This document shows positions 43,109-52,751 of a stretch of 64,000 nucleotides of DNA, piece by piece (the stretch's first letter is position 1; every line of letters starts with the position of its first letter). Location: NCBI GenBank assembly GCA_016191145.1, contig JACPPD010000010.1, forward strand, positions 124,001 to 188,000, written 5' to 3'. Below the pieces are notes generated by a model. That model saw nothing but the letters and a program-made list of their open reading frames with translations. It was not told the DNA's origin and made no database searches. The DNA is from Ignavibacteria bacterium (GTDB taxonomy: Bacteria > Bacteroidota > Ignavibacteria > Kapaibacteriales > Kapaibacteriaceae). The position numbers were made by a program, and so were the translations under genes.

Positions 43109-45523
43109 ATGCCGGTTCGATCCACCTTAAAACAGTTATACTTATTTACAATAAGTGTTATCACTGTCGTTAGCGCTTCGGCGCAGAATCCTTACGACCG
43201 CTTGTCCATCATCGAAGAATTTGCCAGCGCCACCTGCACTCCGTGCGTAGCTGTAAACGATTTTTTGAAAGTCGTTGTCGATCCCACCAACGGAGTCGTC
43301 TCTGTTAGGTACCATGTTGAAGGACCTGTGGCAGGAGACCCATGGAATGTGCAGAATCCTACGGATGTAAACGGACGCGTGGTATTCTACGGAATTGACC
43401 GTATTCCATGGCTATTTCTTAACGGTGTGTATGTCGATTCTGCCCGGGCTGCTTCAATACTCAATGTTATAAAATCCGATAACGACCGAAAGAGTCCAAT
43501 AAAGATTGACGTAACGAATACGCCGAAGCTCGGTGGCGGTGATGTTTCTGTAAAGGTTACCTCGAGCATTGCTCTTGGCGCTTCGTATAAGCTCTTTGTG
43601 GCAGTAGTCTCGTACTACTCACCAATGCCCAATTTGCCGGGGACACTGACGGGGAGCAACGGAGAAACTGAGTTCTACGATGCGATGAATAAGATGCTCC
43701 CAAGTTCCGGTGGCACTACACTGAACATTGTTGCAAACACCGATCAGACATTTAACTTCTCCTATGTTAATGCGGGCGGTCTCACGTGGCCAGCCGGGCA
43801 GCAGTACATCGTTGCTTTTGTGCAAAACACAGGCACAAAGGAGATCGTCAACGTCGGTACAAATTTGAAACTGCGTGAAGCCATTGCCAGTGTGGCAGGC
43901 AACCCTTACGAATACATTCCACGTTCCGGTCAGAAGACCAAGTCAATTAACATCTCCAACACTTCCGATGAAGATCTGTTGTGTACTTTTTCAATTGCAA
44001 ATGCCGATAACCTTGCACAGGTGGGATGGGTGGCTGCACTGAACAAAACAGAGGCAACAATTCCCGCCCAGGGTAATGCAATTATTCAGGTGACAAGTAC
44101 TGCCGTTAATCGAGCTCTTTTTGCGCCAATTATATTGCAAGTTGATCCTATTACAACTAACGGTATACCACGACGTTCGACGTTCACCTTTGGGTATTTA
44201 ACAGAGGACACCAGGGTTGCCGTTTATTACGGAAGCACTACTGGTGCAATTGGCGTAATTCTTCCGGCTCTTGAGACGACGTTTGGAACTGAATCTGCGT
44301 ACCTTCCTTACAACACCGATGTACTGACTGCCTTTCCCCCATCGGATTTCGATGCGGGACTGTTTCCGGTTGGTGAGGATGGACGATTTAACATTGTTGC
44401 TTTTATTCCAACTATAAATGCAATGACTGCAGCCGGCAAGGGTGTGTGGATGAGTGCTCCTTTAGGCGCAGCAGTAGCAACCAACCCGGCTAATCAGGGG
44501 AATCCCGGATATCCCGAGGCAAATGCCTGGTTCACACAAAAACTGGGTGTCGGAGTCAAAAATATTGCCGTACGTAACGACGGTGTTAAATATACCAGCT
44601 TTCAGGTAAAGGGTGTTGCAGGCGATCCGATAGGCGATAAGTTCACCAGTACGGTTAATCAGCCAGTTGGCAGCTGGCCATTTGCAATGGGGTCTCAGGA
44701 ACTTCTTACAATTAATCCCGGTTCGAAATCCAAGAGCTGGGTATTTGCTGACAACACTTCATCAAACATCAGTGGTATTCGCTGGGAAGAACCTGGTAAG
44801 GGGCGAATAGTGTACACAACGTTTGGATCGGAACATCTTCCCTCACCTGATTCGCGAAAGTTGATGTTGCAGCGGATTCTTGACTGGTTGCTCGAGCCTG
44901 TAACCATAGATCTGCCCAAAATTACCTTGAGCGTTCAATCGATAAATTTTGGTAACGTCGAGGTTGGAAATTTCAAAGATTTATCCTTCATCATCCAGAA
45001 CTCCGGCACTGCAGATCTTGAATTAACATCCCTCGAACTCTATGGTACGGATGCAGTCGACTTCGACTTTACCTCCGGCAAACCTGGAATCGATCCCGTT
45101 ATCGTCTCTCCCAGCGGCACGCACACTGTTGGACTCAGATTTTCTCCGAGTGTGGAGAAAGCTCTTTATAGCGCAAGAGTTGTGATAACAGCAAACGCAT
45201 CATCGCCGGATGTTGAGCTGCGCGGCTCCGGTGTAACCAGTGTTGAAACAGAAGCGGCAAGTGAGTCGGGAGCCATTGCCATCAGGCTTGTCGGCGCCAA
45301 TCCGATTACAGAATCATCCAATGTTGAAATTCGTTCATTGGATGCCGTAAGTGTATCGGTTATCGATTTGCTCGGTCGGAATGTACGGTCGCTCTACAAC
45401 GGTTCCGTTTCCGGTTCAACAACTGTACCCATCCCTGGCCATGAACTTTCGGCGGGTACGTACATGATTGTTGCCTCGGCTGGTAGCGAGCGGGCGGTTC
45501 TGACATTTGTGATTGCGAAGTGA
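43109..45523 (+). CDS. Omp28-like secreted protein with anchor-D and T9SS sorting domains
   Basis: 804 residues, Shine-Dalgarno GGAGAG before ATG. Signal peptide ends near SASAQ. Residues 30-280 are an Omp28-like region with a thioredoxin-type EEFASATCTPCVAVND (CxxC, about 38-41). Residues about 605-710 form a choice-of-anchor D/HYDIN-like Ig domain (INFGNVEVGNFKDLSFIIQN, VGLRFSPSVEKALYSARVVI). The last about 85 residues resemble a type IX secretion C-terminal domain (SVIDLLGRNVRSLYNG, LSAGTYMIVASAG). Probably exported to the cell surface by T9SS. Confidence 0.87.
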   Translation: MPVRSTLKQLYLFTISVITVVSASAQNPYDRLSIIEEFASATCTPCVAVNDFLKVVVDPTNGVVSVRYHVEGPVAGDPWNVQNPTDVNGRVVFYGIDRIPWLFLNGVYVDSARAASILNVIKSDNDRKSPIKIDVTNTPKLGGGDVSVKVTSSIALGASYKLFVAVVSYYSPMPNLPGTLTGSNGETEFYDAMNKMLPSSGGTTLNIVANTDQTFNFSYVNAGGLTWPAGQQYIVAFVQNTGTKEIVNVGTNLKLREAIASVAGNPYEYIPRSGQKTKSINISNTSDEDLLCTFSIANADNLAQVGWVAALNKTEATIPAQGNAIIQVTSTAVNRALFAPIILQVDPITTNGIPRRSTFTFGYLTEDTRVAVYYGSTTGAIGVILPALETTFGTESAYLPYNTDVLTAFPPSDFDAGLFPVGEDGRFNIVAFIPTINAMTAAGKGVWMSAPLGAAVATNPANQGNPGYPEANAWFTQKLGVGVKNIAVRNDGVKYTSFQVKGVAGDPIGDKFTSTVNQPVGSWPFAMGSQELLTINPGSKSKSWVFADNTSSNISGIRWEEPGKGRIVYTTFGSEHLPSPDSRKLMLQRILDWLLEPVTIDLPKITLSVQSINFGNVEVGNFKDLSFIIQNSGTADLELTSLELYGTDAVDFDFTSGKPGIDPVIVSPSGTHTVGLRFSPSVEKALYSARVVITANASSPDVELRGSGVTSVETEAASESGAIAIRLVGANPITESSNVEIRSLDAVSVSVIDLLGRNVRSLYNGSVSGSTTVPIPGHELSAGTYMIVASAGSERAVLTFVIAK

Positions 45524-45560
45524 CGCTATACAGGATGAGCAGATACTAACTAAGATTAAT

Positions 45561-45600
45561 AAATAGCATTGTCCGTCCTAAGGATAGGATCTTGCTATTT
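45561..45600. terminator. Candidate bidirectional terminator hairpin
   Basis: AAATAGCA (45561-45568) and TGCTATTT (45593-45600) form a perfect 8-bp dyad between two convergent genes, with an inner TCCTAAGGA palindrome. The A/T-rich outer stem ends give T-runs on both strands. It overlaps the stop codon of the GWxTD gene. Confidence 0.5.
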
Positions 45601-46896
45601 GAATCGATATTTGATGCTCATCGGCAACGGGACTCTTAGCCTGAAGTCGCCGAATCCCGTGCTGTCATCAAACAGGTACGTCGCCCCATTGCTATACGTC
45701 CACCTTACGGCTACGGTAGTGCCCGTCTGCCCGGTATACCGATCGATATTTCGAGGTTCACCAAAAATTATATACACCATTCCCATGTCCGTAAGCCAAC
45801 CTTCTGTATACGAGGTAAATCGTTTGTTAGCAGTCTCGATTCTCGTGTAATATTCCTCGAATGCTTCGTTTCTAACGGTCGTCGGACTGGGATCGTGCCG
45901 TTTCCAGAATTCTTCGAACCGCTGCTGCATATCTGCCTGATTGGTGGATGAATTGATATAGTCGATTTCTCGCTGCTCAGCCACATAGGCGAGATGTTTA
46001 ATTGCTTTGTTAAGATCTGAAAGAACCGATCCGGCAAATGTTCTGGGTACAATGTAGGGGCGTGATTGCGATGCAAGCTGTATTGAACTGTCGACTACGT
46101 TGTTCACTACATCATGCATAACAATCTTTAGAGTATATGTTCCGGGCAAAACCTTGTCAACTTTAATTAGCGGAAGGAATGTCTGGAACGACTGTGAACG
46201 CACGGGAATGGGTTCACCCATACCAGAACTTACAGATTGCTCGTCGGACGTCTTGATAGACCATGAGAACGCAACCGTATCGTCCTGTTTATCCAGGTAA
46301 ATCTCGAAAAATGCAAAGAGTGTAAGATCTGAATTCCAAATTGTGGATCCGATGTACGGTGTTATTGAATATCGGTCTCCGCGCTGCTCCACCTGACTAA
46401 CATACATGATAGACGAAATGGAAGGCCTAATGGAAAAATCGGCGACGGTGAGCGAATCGGTTGATGAGAATTCACGGTTAGAAAATTTGTCTTTTACATG
46501 AACTTCCCGACGGTAGAAACCAGGCTGCAAAGAAGTCCTGAAGACTACGTTGTCGGCCTTGCCGGTTGATCCAAGTGTAACGTTGTACGAGGTTTCAATA
46601 ATTGACCGTGTTGCCGATGTATCGAAAACTTTTCTGCCGACGGTATCGCGTACCGTGACGTTGACTTGATATTGAGCGGCATATTGATTATCAAATTCTG
46701 AGAATTGTAACGATGTATAGGGAACTGCGACGTAAATATCGGTTTGTGTAGTCAGGCCGTAATTCTGCCCTTTAAAACACAGCACATCCACAAGGGTAGT
46801 GGGCGCTGTTTTGCCCGATTGCCCGGTAGCAGAGGCGGAAGCCATGAACACTGCTACGGTGAGTGAAAGAGTATGCCAGGCGTACTGATTCTGCAT
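45595..46896 (-). CDS. GWxTD domain-containing secreted protein
   Basis: 433 residues with a signal peptide ending near SATGQ. The diagnostic block is SYTEGWLTDMGMVYIIFGEP at about residues 365-384, preceded by RFEEFWKRHDPSPTTVRNEA and followed by WTYSNGATYLFDDSTGFGDF. The family is characteristic of FCB-group bacteria and has no known function. The 340 residues before it are beta-sandwich-like. Converges with the T9SS protein; 26 bp from the CoA-transferase gene start side. Confidence 0.87.
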   Translation of the reverse strand: MQNQYAWHTLSLTVAVFMASASATGQSGKTAPTTLVDVLCFKGQNYGLTTQTDIYVAVPYTSLQFSEFDNQYAAQYQVNVTVRDTVGRKVFDTSATRSIIETSYNVTLGSTGKADNVVFRTSLQPGFYRREVHVKDKFSNREFSSTDSLTVADFSIRPSISSIMYVSQVEQRGDRYSITPYIGSTIWNSDLTLFAFFEIYLDKQDDTVAFSWSIKTSDEQSVSSGMGEPIPVRSQSFQTFLPLIKVDKVLPGTYTLKIVMHDVVNNVVDSSIQLASQSRPYIVPRTFAGSVLSDLNKAIKHLAYVAEQREIDYINSSTNQADMQQRFEEFWKRHDPSPTTVRNEAFEEYYTRIETANKRFTSYTEGWLTDMGMVYIIFGEPRNIDRYTGQTGTTVAVRWTYSNGATYLFDDSTGFGDFRLRVPLPMSIKYRFK

Positions 46897-46922
46897 TTAA
46901 TCTTTATCGGTAAGGAAAATCG

Positions 46923-48206
46923 TTAGATGTTAACAGTTAGCTTCCATAGGTCGCGACATTCACGCATCAACAGCTCGCGATCATCTGGGTGTGCGATACG
47001 AATAAGACTCTGAGCTCGTTCACGGATCGACTTTCCATGAAGGAAGGCAATGCCGAATTCAGTTACCACATAGTGTACGTGAGCACGCGATGTTACAACG
47101 CCGGCGCCTGGTTTCAGAACACTTGTAATTCTTCGCATACCATTAGATGTTCTCGAGGGTAATGCAATGATAGGCTTTCCGCCACTGCTTAGGCTAGCTC
47201 CGCGAATGAAATCAACCTGGCCTCCAAAGCCTGAATAAGGAGCCGTCCCAATAGAGTCAGCACACACCTGACCCGTCAGATCCACTTCGAGAGCGCTATT
47301 GATTGCCATTACCTTATGATTTCGCTGAATAACCGCCGGGTTATTAACGTAGGCAACGTCCAGCATTGCAACCATTGGATTGTCGTCGATAAACTTATAT
47401 ACTTTTTCAGTACCCATCACAAATGTTGCAACGATTTTTCCCGGATGGATGGCTTTGTACGCTCCAGTTACAATGCCCCTTTCAACAAGGTCGACAAGAC
47501 CGTCGCTGAACATTTCTGAGTGTACACCAAGATCGCGGTGATGAGTGAGTTTCGACAACACCGCATCGGGGATAGCGCCTATGCCCATCTGCAGCGTTGA
47601 GCGATTTTCAACGAGCGATGACACATATTCTGCAATGGAGTCCTCAACCGAACTGATTTTACTGCGCGGCACAATTGGGATCGGATCGTTTACATCCACC
47701 AGATACGTGATGGCAGAATGATGCACTAATGCGTCGCCATGGGTTCGCGGCATATTTGGATTGACTTGTGCAATTACGATTTCCGCCGAGAACAACGCTG
47801 CATGTGCGGCTTCGACCGTGACGCCAAGCGAACACCAACCGTGCACATCGGGTGGAGACACCTGAATAAGCGCTACATCGATGTCAAGTTGATTTGACCG
47901 AAATAAACGGGGGATTTCGGATAAGAATATTGGAGTGTAATCTGCGCGGCCTTCCTGAACGGCACGTCGGACGTTACCACCGATGAAAAGGCAGTTTACT
48001 CTGAAATTTTCGGCATACTCCGGATCGGCATACGGAGCGGCTCCCTCTGTATGGAGGTGCACGATTTCAACATTCCGCAGTCGGGGGGCCTGCCGAACAA
48101 GTTCTGCAATTAATGTTTGAGGCGATGCTGCAACACTATGTAGATAGATACGATGTCCCGATTGGATATGGCTTATCGCTTGTTCTGCACTAACTGTTTG
48201 CTGCAT
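46923..48206 (-). CDS. Acetyl-CoA hydrolase/transferase family (4-hydroxybutyrate CoA-transferase-like)
   Basis: 427 residues. The catalytic Glu lies in GVHSEMFSDGLVDLVERG at about residue 232; GIGAIPDAVL and GFGGQVDFIRGASLSSGGKP are CoA-binding blocks of the family, followed by VHYVVTEFGIAFLHGKSIRE. It moves CoA between acetate (or another short acid) and an acyl-CoA, fitting with the thiolase and acyl-CoA dehydrogenase genes in the window. Exact acyl specificity is not readable. Confidence 0.9.
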   Translation of the reverse strand: MQQTVSAEQAISHIQSGHRIYLHSVAASPQTLIAELVRQAPRLRNVEIVHLHTEGAAPYADPEYAENFRVNCLFIGGNVRRAVQEGRADYTPIFLSEIPRLFRSNQLDIDVALIQVSPPDVHGWCSLGVTVEAAHAALFSAEIVIAQVNPNMPRTHGDALVHHSAITYLVDVNDPIPIVPRSKISSVEDSIAEYVSSLVENRSTLQMGIGAIPDAVLSKLTHHRDLGVHSEMFSDGLVDLVERGIVTGAYKAIHPGKIVATFVMGTEKVYKFIDDNPMVAMLDVAYVNNPAVIQRNHKVMAINSALEVDLTGQVCADSIGTAPYSGFGGQVDFIRGASLSSGGKPIIALPSRTSNGMRRITSVLKPGAGVVTSRAHVHYVVTEFGIAFLHGKSIRERAQSLIRIAHPDDRELLMRECRDLWKLTVNI

Positions 48207-48258
48207 TCAGATACTGTTGAAATAGTTGGCGCAAAGTTAGGGTTTGGTATCTTTAACT

Positions 48259-50304
48259 GTGGATCTACATAACGTTGTTTTCGCAGGCGTGCTTACAGTT
48301 GCTCTGGTTTTTTTTGGCATTAGCAGCTCTAAGCTCATTTCTTTTCTAAGGTTGGCGAAACCCGTCGACAGGCTTGATAATCTTCCCAGACGCATTTATA
48401 CCACGCTAGTAGTTGCGTTTGGACAGAGCAAGATTCTCAGAGATAGGGTAGCCGGTCCAATTCACGCTTTCATCTTCTGGGGCTTTCTCATCCTGCTGTT
48501 TTCTGCTGCGGAGATGGTGCTCGAAGGGCTTCACAACGGCTGGTCGCTCAATTTTCTTGGGCCAATATATTCTGCCGCTACAGTTCTCACCGATTTATTC
48601 TGCCTGCTGATCATTGCCGGTACGGTAATGGCGCTATGGCGCAGATATGTTTCGCGCGTCAGGAGACTTCAGGTTGAGAAAGAGCAGATTGAGGCAGGTT
48701 TAATACTAGTAACAATATTTATTATTGTTACCGCCCTTTTTATTCAGAATTCGCTGCGTCAGCAAGAGTATGGCTCGGATTTTTCCTGGGCTGTACGGCC
48801 CATCACTCATGCATTTGGTAATCTGCTCAGAGATTCAACAGCGAGCTTCGCCCCTGATTCAACAGCAACTCAAACGGTCTTTAGCATAGCATGGTGGGTG
48901 CATGCCTTATTCATTCTTGGGTTTCTCAATTACCTGCCATATTCAAAACATCTTCATGTACTAACATCGGTCCCGAATGTGTTCCTTGGTCCAATGGAAC
49001 CCTCAAATTCACTGAAGAGAATTGATTTTGAAGAAGATGGTGTTGAAAAATTCGGAGTCGTCGATATCGAGGACTTTACCTGGAAGACCCTGCTTGACGG
49101 CTATACCTGTACTCATTGCGGCAGATGTACAGACGTTTGTCCGGCTAATCAAACGGGCAAGGTACTCGACCCACGTGGTGTGATTGTTTCGATTCACGAG
49201 CGGACACTCGACCGAGCCCCCTTACTAATAAAATTGAAAAGGGGCGAAACACTAACTGATGAAGAGCAGAAGATATTTGATAAAAAGTTGGTAGGCGATT
49301 ATGTGAACCCGGATGCGCTATGGGCGTGCACTACATGCGGCGCATGTATGCAGGAATGTCCGGTAAATATTGAACATGTTCCGGCAATTGTTGATATGCG
49401 CCGTTCGATGGTGATGATGGAATCTAAGTTCAATGATGAATCTGAACTGCTTCCCGACATCTATGGGAACATGGAAACGAATTCGGTGCCGTGGGGTGGT
49501 TTCGGACATTCAGATAGGGCAAATTGGGCTGAAGGATTGAATGTAAAAACTGCAAGTGAAGACTCAAATATGGAAGTTCTGTTTTGGGTTGGCTGTGCAG
49601 GGTCGTACGATGAACGCGCAAAGAAAATCACGCGTGCATTTGCAGAGCTGATGCAGGCTGCCCAGGTTGAATTCAGAATATTGGGAGTGGAAGAGAATTG
49701 TAATGGCGATGTGGCAAGAAGAACAGGGAATGAGTACCTCGCCGATGCCCTGACGAAGACTAATGTTGAGACCCTCCAGCGATACAACGTTAAAAAAATT
49801 GTCGCTACATGTCCGCATTGCTTCAACACTCTTAAAAACGACTATCCTCAATATGGTTACAATGCCGAAGTTGTTCACCACACGCAGTTCATTCGTGAGC
49901 TAATTAACACAAGGCGTCTGAAAATCGATCGTTCCAAGGCATCATCGATGGCTATTACCTACCACGATTCTTGTTATCTGGGAAGGTACAACGGCGAATT
50001 CTCCGCACCCAGAGCAACGCTACGGGAAGTGCCGGGACTAACGATACTCGAACCAGCACGTCATGCGGACAGGGGGCTTTGTTGTGGCGCCGGCGGCGGA
50101 AGAATGTTCATGGAGGAAAAGGTGGGCGACCGCGTGAACGTTGTTAGAACTGACGAGCTTTTATCTACTGGCGCCGAAACCATTGCAGTAAACTGCCCCT
50201 TTTGTACAACCATGATTACCGATGGCGTAAAGGCCGCAAATAAAGCAGACACCGTAGCGGTACTCGATGTTGCGGAAATAGTTCGCAACAGTCTGAGTGA
50301 GTAA
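48259..50304 (+). CDS. Membrane-bound (Fe-S) quinone reductase, HdrD/EMO-like
   Basis: About 681 residues. The N-terminal 235 residues have about five membrane helices (NarI-like). Two ferredoxin-type 4Fe-4S motifs follow: CTHCGRCTDVCPA and CTTCGACMQECPV. Then come two Cys-rich CCG domains: FWVGCAGSYDERAK with EENCNGD, and CYLGRYN with RGLCCGAGGGRMFMEE and CPFCTTM. This architecture matches ETF:(methyl)menaquinone oxidoreductases, passing electrons from ETF to menaquinone during acyl-CoA oxidation. Start is probably GTG 48259; TTG 48244 is the longest alternative. Divergent from the CoA-transferase gene. Confidence 0.88.
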   Translation: MDLHNVVFAGVLTVALVFFGISSSKLISFLRLAKPVDRLDNLPRRIYTTLVVAFGQSKILRDRVAGPIHAFIFWGFLILLFSAAEMVLEGLHNGWSLNFLGPIYSAATVLTDLFCLLIIAGTVMALWRRYVSRVRRLQVEKEQIEAGLILVTIFIIVTALFIQNSLRQQEYGSDFSWAVRPITHAFGNLLRDSTASFAPDSTATQTVFSIAWWVHALFILGFLNYLPYSKHLHVLTSVPNVFLGPMEPSNSLKRIDFEEDGVEKFGVVDIEDFTWKTLLDGYTCTHCGRCTDVCPANQTGKVLDPRGVIVSIHERTLDRAPLLIKLKRGETLTDEEQKIFDKKLVGDYVNPDALWACTTCGACMQECPVNIEHVPAIVDMRRSMVMMESKFNDESELLPDIYGNMETNSVPWGGFGHSDRANWAEGLNVKTASEDSNMEVLFWVGCAGSYDERAKKITRAFAELMQAAQVEFRILGVEENCNGDVARRTGNEYLADALTKTNVETLQRYNVKKIVATCPHCFNTLKNDYPQYGYNAEVVHHTQFIRELINTRRLKIDRSKASSMAITYHDSCYLGRYNGEFSAPRATLREVPGLTILEPARHADRGLCCGAGGGRMFMEEKVGDRVNVVRTDELLSTGAETIAVNCPFCTTMITDGVKAANKADTVAVLDVAEIVRNSLSE

Positions 50305-50336
50305 CGCCAATCTGCATTCAGTGTGGTATGAAGTCG

Positions 50337-51638
50337 CTAAAAAACGCGCAGAGATGTGGCTAATACCCTTGCTAAGTCTGCGGTGAGACTGCGACGGTCA
50401 AACTGTTGTACAAAGCGTGCATCAGGTGTTGGTGGATTCTGGGATTTCCACCTATCGTACATTTCTGCTATTGCAATTGCAATTGCATCCACGTCGGCAG
50501 GGTCTGTAATCCAGGCTGCTCCATAACGTTCGGCATCTCTGCGCAGCGCTCCATCGGGAACGCTTACCAAGATGGGCTTTCCCGTTCCAAAATATTCGTA
50601 GAGTTTACCGCTGGAAATAGTGTCGGCATTGCGCGTATTGCCAACCATCATCCATAGAGCGTCGCTTTGAATCATCATTTGCACAGCATTTCTGTGCATC
50701 TGATAGCCATGATCTACCACCAGATGGCTAATTCCCAATCGTTTTGCTTTTTTAAGGTATTGGTCTCGCAGAAGGCCGACGAAATGTAGTTTCAGGTCGG
50801 CGTCGGGCCTGTTGCTTCTCACCTGCTGCACAGCCTTGAAAAACGGAACGGGAGTTACGAAGTCGTAAAAAATTCCAACATACGTGAGGTTGAACACTGT
50901 GGGATCGAATACCGAGTTGAGGTTAGCTTCAGTTGGCTTGTTCTCCGGCAAAAAATCTTCGGAGTCGTAACCGTGGGGAATGATCGCTACATCATCGTGT
51001 GTTAAATGTCTGTACGATGAAAGCAGTTTCTCTTTAATGCGTCGGTTTGTAACAATTACTCTCGAAGCTCTCGACAGCGTTGCGTGTTCAAGGTTTAGAT
51101 GTCTTCGGGCATGCCATGGAGTGGGATAGCTGTGAAACTGATTCCCGTACCACAAGTCGCGATAGTCAAGGACGAGGGGAATGCCTGTTTCGGCACTTAA
51201 CTGCGCACCTGCAATCATCGACGAGAAGGGCGGACCCGTAACGAGAATGACGTCTACTTTCTTTTCCTGAATTATCTCGCGAGCAATTGATATCGCTCTG
51301 CGCGCCCAGCTCTTTTTATTATCTGGTATGAATAGCGAACTACTAATGGAGCTGAGTAATTTCCGAACACCTTCGCGCGGCATCCTGATTGTGCCTTTCG
51401 ATGCCAGCAGGCGATTGGGGTCTGTTCCGGAAGTTCTGTAAATGTCGAGCTCGCGTGCACTCAATTCGTCGAGGAGAGACTGGTCGTGAGCGTAGTACGC
51501 AACGGGTCCGGTAGTTACTATGTGAGGATGCCAGCCATAATCAGGTAGATACTTGACAAACTTGGCGATGCGCTGAACACCGCTTAGTCCCATCGGAGGA
51601 AAGTAATAAGCCAGAACCAGAACGTTGTGCGGTGCCAT
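50337..51638 (-). CDS. Glycosyltransferase family 4-like protein
   Basis: 433 residues, GT-B fold. The N-terminal domain begins VLVLAYYFPPMGLSGVQRIA, and IPLVLDYRDLWYGN is an acceptor-domain block; the donor domain contains IPHGYDSEDF, LTYVGIFYDF and DTISSGKLYEYFGTGKPIL, where the Glu of the EYF segment contacts the nucleotide sugar. Probably builds cell-surface polysaccharide. Five bp after the peptidase gene; last of the atpD-atpC-guaB-pep-GT string. Confidence 0.88.
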   Translation of the reverse strand: MAPHNVLVLAYYFPPMGLSGVQRIAKFVKYLPDYGWHPHIVTTGPVAYYAHDQSLLDELSARELDIYRTSGTDPNRLLASKGTIRMPREGVRKLLSSISSSLFIPDNKKSWARRAISIAREIIQEKKVDVILVTGPPFSSMIAGAQLSAETGIPLVLDYRDLWYGNQFHSYPTPWHARRHLNLEHATLSRASRVIVTNRRIKEKLLSSYRHLTHDDVAIIPHGYDSEDFLPENKPTEANLNSVFDPTVFNLTYVGIFYDFVTPVPFFKAVQQVRSNRPDADLKLHFVGLLRDQYLKKAKRLGISHLVVDHGYQMHRNAVQMMIQSDALWMMVGNTRNADTISSGKLYEYFGTGKPILVSVPDGALRRDAERYGAAWITDPADVDAIAIAIAEMYDRWKSQNPPTPDARFVQQFDRRSLTADLARVLATSLRVF

Positions 51639-51643
51639 GCTCC

Positions 51644-52747
51644 CTACACGACAACTAATTCGCGCGGCGCAGTTGTTAGGATTTCTGCTCCATTGATTTT
51701 CACTACGACGTCATCTTCAATTCTCATCCCGAACTTTCCTGGAAGGTAGATCCCTGGCTCAATAGTGATAACGCTTCCTGCCTGTACCAATCCAGCTTTA
51801 TTCGAGGGAGAGATACGAGGCTCTTCGTGGACTTCGTAGCCCAGACCGTGCCCAAGTGAATGTTTGAAATACTCTCCGTATCCTCGGTTTTCGATGATGG
51901 ATCGGGCAGACCAGTCGAGTTCCGATGCATTCACCCCTGCCTTTGCAGTATCCAAGGCAGAAAGATGTGCCTCAAAAAGGACGGCAAACACATCAACGAC
52001 TTTTTTTGAAGGGGTACCAATACAGAATGTCCGAGTCATGTCGCTAAAAAACCCTTTTACGCAGCATCCAAAGTCAACGGTAACTACGTCGCCCTTTTTT
52101 ATTTTCTCTGCCGACGCTCTTCCATGCGGCATTGCACCTCGTTTACCCGAAACAACGATGATATCGAATGCATCTCGTTCAGAGCCCAGTTCCCGTGTTG
52201 TTGTAGCAAGAAAGTTTGCCACATCAATTTCAGTCTTTCCTGCTGCAACCCATCCCAACATCTTCTCATAGGCTACAGAGGTAATATGCGCAGCCTTTGC
52301 AATCGAATCAATTTCCTTCTTTGTTTTAACTTGTGTTATCGGCGAGATTATATCCGGGACTTCAACCAGATGCGCACCAGCAACGGCTTTCTTGATGGAT
52401 TTCAGGTCGGCAACCGTAGTTAAAGCGGGGAAATAACCAATACGTTTCGATGTCTTAAATGCATTGCCGCGGATTAGGCCCGACCACGGGTCTCGCTCGA
52501 TAATTATCTGAAGGTTATCCAGCGGATACAATTCAGTCTTAATCTGTTCGGCATAAAGATCATTTGTTACAAAAAATACTTTCTTCTTTGTTACAATCGC
52601 CAACCCGGCCGATCCGGAAAATCCAAAAAGATATCGTAATGAAGATGAGCTCCGAATAATCAGAGTATCAACATTTGCACTGTGCATCTCAATCCGGAGC
52701 TTTGCAAGCCGATCGGCTGCGGATTTTACTCTTGCCTTGTGCGACAC
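51644..52747 (-). CDS. Xaa-Pro peptidase family M24B (cytoplasmic)
   Basis: 367 residues from GTG 52747 with GAGG just upstream. Creatinase-type N-domain, then M24 metal ligands: VDFGCCVKGFFSDMTRTF (two Asp), HSLGHGLGYEVHEEPRIS (His), IEPGIY (Glu) and RIEDDVVV (Glu). It lacks a signal peptide, unlike the M24B domain fused to NDH-2 at 13177, and is a shorter, PepQ-like form. Cleaves peptides at Xaa-Pro bonds. Four bp after guaB. Confidence 0.92.
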   Translation of the reverse strand: MSHKARVKSAADRLAKLRIEMHSANVDTLIIRSSSSLRYLFGFSGSAGLAIVTKKKVFFVTNDLYAEQIKTELYPLDNLQIIIERDPWSGLIRGNAFKTSKRIGYFPALTTVADLKSIKKAVAGAHLVEVPDIISPITQVKTKKEIDSIAKAAHITSVAYEKMLGWVAAGKTEIDVANFLATTTRELGSERDAFDIIVVSGKRGAMPHGRASAEKIKKGDVVTVDFGCCVKGFFSDMTRTFCIGTPSKKVVDVFAVLFEAHLSALDTAKAGVNASELDWSARSIIENRGYGEYFKHSLGHGLGYEVHEEPRISPSNKAGLVQAGSVITIEPGIYLPGKFGMRIEDDVVVKINGAEILTTAPRELVVV

Positions 52748-52751
52748 AGGA

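Noticed and set aside
45524-45560. Possible independent promoter upstream of the convergent region
   Set aside because: Both flanking genes end here; the A/T-rich sequence is better explained as part of the terminator hairpin.
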